Part shown: piece by piece, positions 5,157 through 5,309 of the stretch
Position numbering within the stretch: position 1 is the first letter of the stretch
Layout: every line of letters begins with the position of its first letter
NCBI GenBank assembly: GCA_020052215.1
Contig: JAGVPN010000367.1
Span: forward strand, 1 to 5,309
Direction: 5' to 3'
Source: Syntrophobacterales bacterium
GTDB lineage: Bacteria > Desulfobacterota > Desulfobaccia > Desulfobaccales > 0-14-0-80-60-11
DNA: 5,309 nt
Translations under genes and position numbers: made by a program
Notes under the pieces: model-generated
What the model saw: the letters and a program-made list of their open reading frames with translations, nothing else
Databases searched by the model: none
What the model was told of the DNA's origin: nothing

Positions 5157-5183
5157 AAGTCCCCCTTTGAAAAAGGGGGACTT
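5157..5183. repeat. Perfect 12-bp palindrome, CCCCCTTT type
   Basis: AAGTCCCCCTTT (5157-5168) is perfectly complementary to AAAGGGGGACTT (5172-5183) with loop GAA. It belongs to the same family as 5113-5133. No T-run follows the stem beyond its own end, so a terminator role is not evident on either strand. Confidence 0.7.
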
Positions 5184-5207
5184 ATACCACTTCGCACTCA
5201 AATGGTA

Positions 5208-5227
5208 GCACAGGCTTTAGCCTGCGC
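5208..5227. repeat. GCACAGGC/GCCTGCGC hairpin repeat
   Basis: GCACAGGC (5208-5215) and GCCTGCGC (5220-5227) pair with one mismatch across TTTA. It abuts the 28-bp repeat copy 2 and belongs to the same family, giving a tandem pair of hairpins. Confidence 0.6.
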
Positions 5228-5255
5228 CTGCACAGGCGAGACGCCTGTGCCACCG
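5228..5255. repeat. 28-bp dispersed palindromic repeat, copy 2
   Basis: This stretch is identical to 133-160 over 28 bases and in the same orientation. It includes the perfect 9-bp stem GCACAGGCG (5230-5238) / CGCCTGTGC (5242-5250) with loop AGA. Flanking bases differ at both ends, so identity is confined to the repeat. It lies upstream of leuD, while the other copy lies downstream of cooT. Confidence 0.8.
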
Positions 5256-5309
5256 AGAAAATGCCCACGCCGCAGTCTCTCCGTTTGAAAACTCTACCTT
5301 TGACATCAA

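Larger units (their letters stand above)
4828..5309. other. Gene-free region with a palindromic repeat island
   Basis: These 482 bases upstream of leuD contain no coding region I can support. The part next to leuD (about 4843-4920) is AT-rich and may hold the leader. From about 4967 to 5255 short palindromes follow one another: 4969-4992, 5011-5041, 5113-5133, 5157-5183, 5208-5227 and 5230-5250. Apparent open frames here translate these repeats (for example PLQKRGG and CTGETPVPP) and are not genes. No leader peptide rich in leucine, T-box or tRNA is seen. The last 50 bases (5256-5309) show nothing recognisable. Confidence 0.7.

Noticed and set aside
5067..5288. Small plus-strand open frame in the repeat island
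   Set aside because: Its product (PLQKRGG, SPFEKGG, CTGETPVPP) is the familiar translation of dispersed palindromic repeats, not a protein.

Overview
The window carries seven genes, all on the minus strand and read from right to left: leuD, leuB, asd, rsmD, coaD, a DUF3842-family gene and a cooT-like gene. GC content is fairly high. The gene content (short archaeal/anaerobe-type LeuD, a LeuB with an RENTEGLY active-site segment, the DUF3842-CooT pair) and the dense intergenic palindromes best fit a strictly anaerobic bacterium of the former Deltaproteobacteria (Desulfobacterota, for example relatives of Desulfobacca or Syntrophobacter). This placement is an inference from protein style and repeat content, not a measured result.

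Layout from right to left. Positions 4828-5309 hold no gene. They contain an AT-rich leader next to leuD and, further out, an island of at least six short palindromic repeats. leuD and leuB follow with a 4-base start/stop overlap. Next is a 209-bp repeat element with 32-bp inverted ends, then asd. A 78-bp inverted heptanucleotide repeat element separates asd from rsmD. rsmD, coaD, DUF3842 and cooT are then packed with gaps of 3 and 12 bases and one 8-base overlap. Positions 1-229 hold no gene that I can support, only hairpins, one copy of a repeat also found at the right edge, and candidate converging terminators.

Function. LeuD and LeuB carry out the isomerase (with LeuC, not in the window) and oxidative decarboxylation steps of leucine synthesis. 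Asd makes aspartate semialdehyde for lysine, threonine and methionine. RsmD methylates 16S rRNA. CoaD makes dephospho-CoA. The DUF3842 protein is of unknown function, and the last gene encodes a CooT-type small nickel-binding protein known from carbon monoxide dehydrogenase maturation. The genes could be one transcription unit, but the two repeat elements split it physically into leuDB, asd, and rsmD-coaD-DUF3842-cooT.

None of the seven proteins is novel at family level. The most unusual material is the repeats. Two related elements of inverted heptanucleotide arrays fit almost exactly between a stop codon and the next ribosome binding site, and one of them contains a second, different palindromic repeat. 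A 28-bp sequence occurs identically on both sides of the gene block. In the proteins, the LeuB cofactor-site Lys-Tyr pair and the overlapping DUF3842-CooT pair are worth following up.
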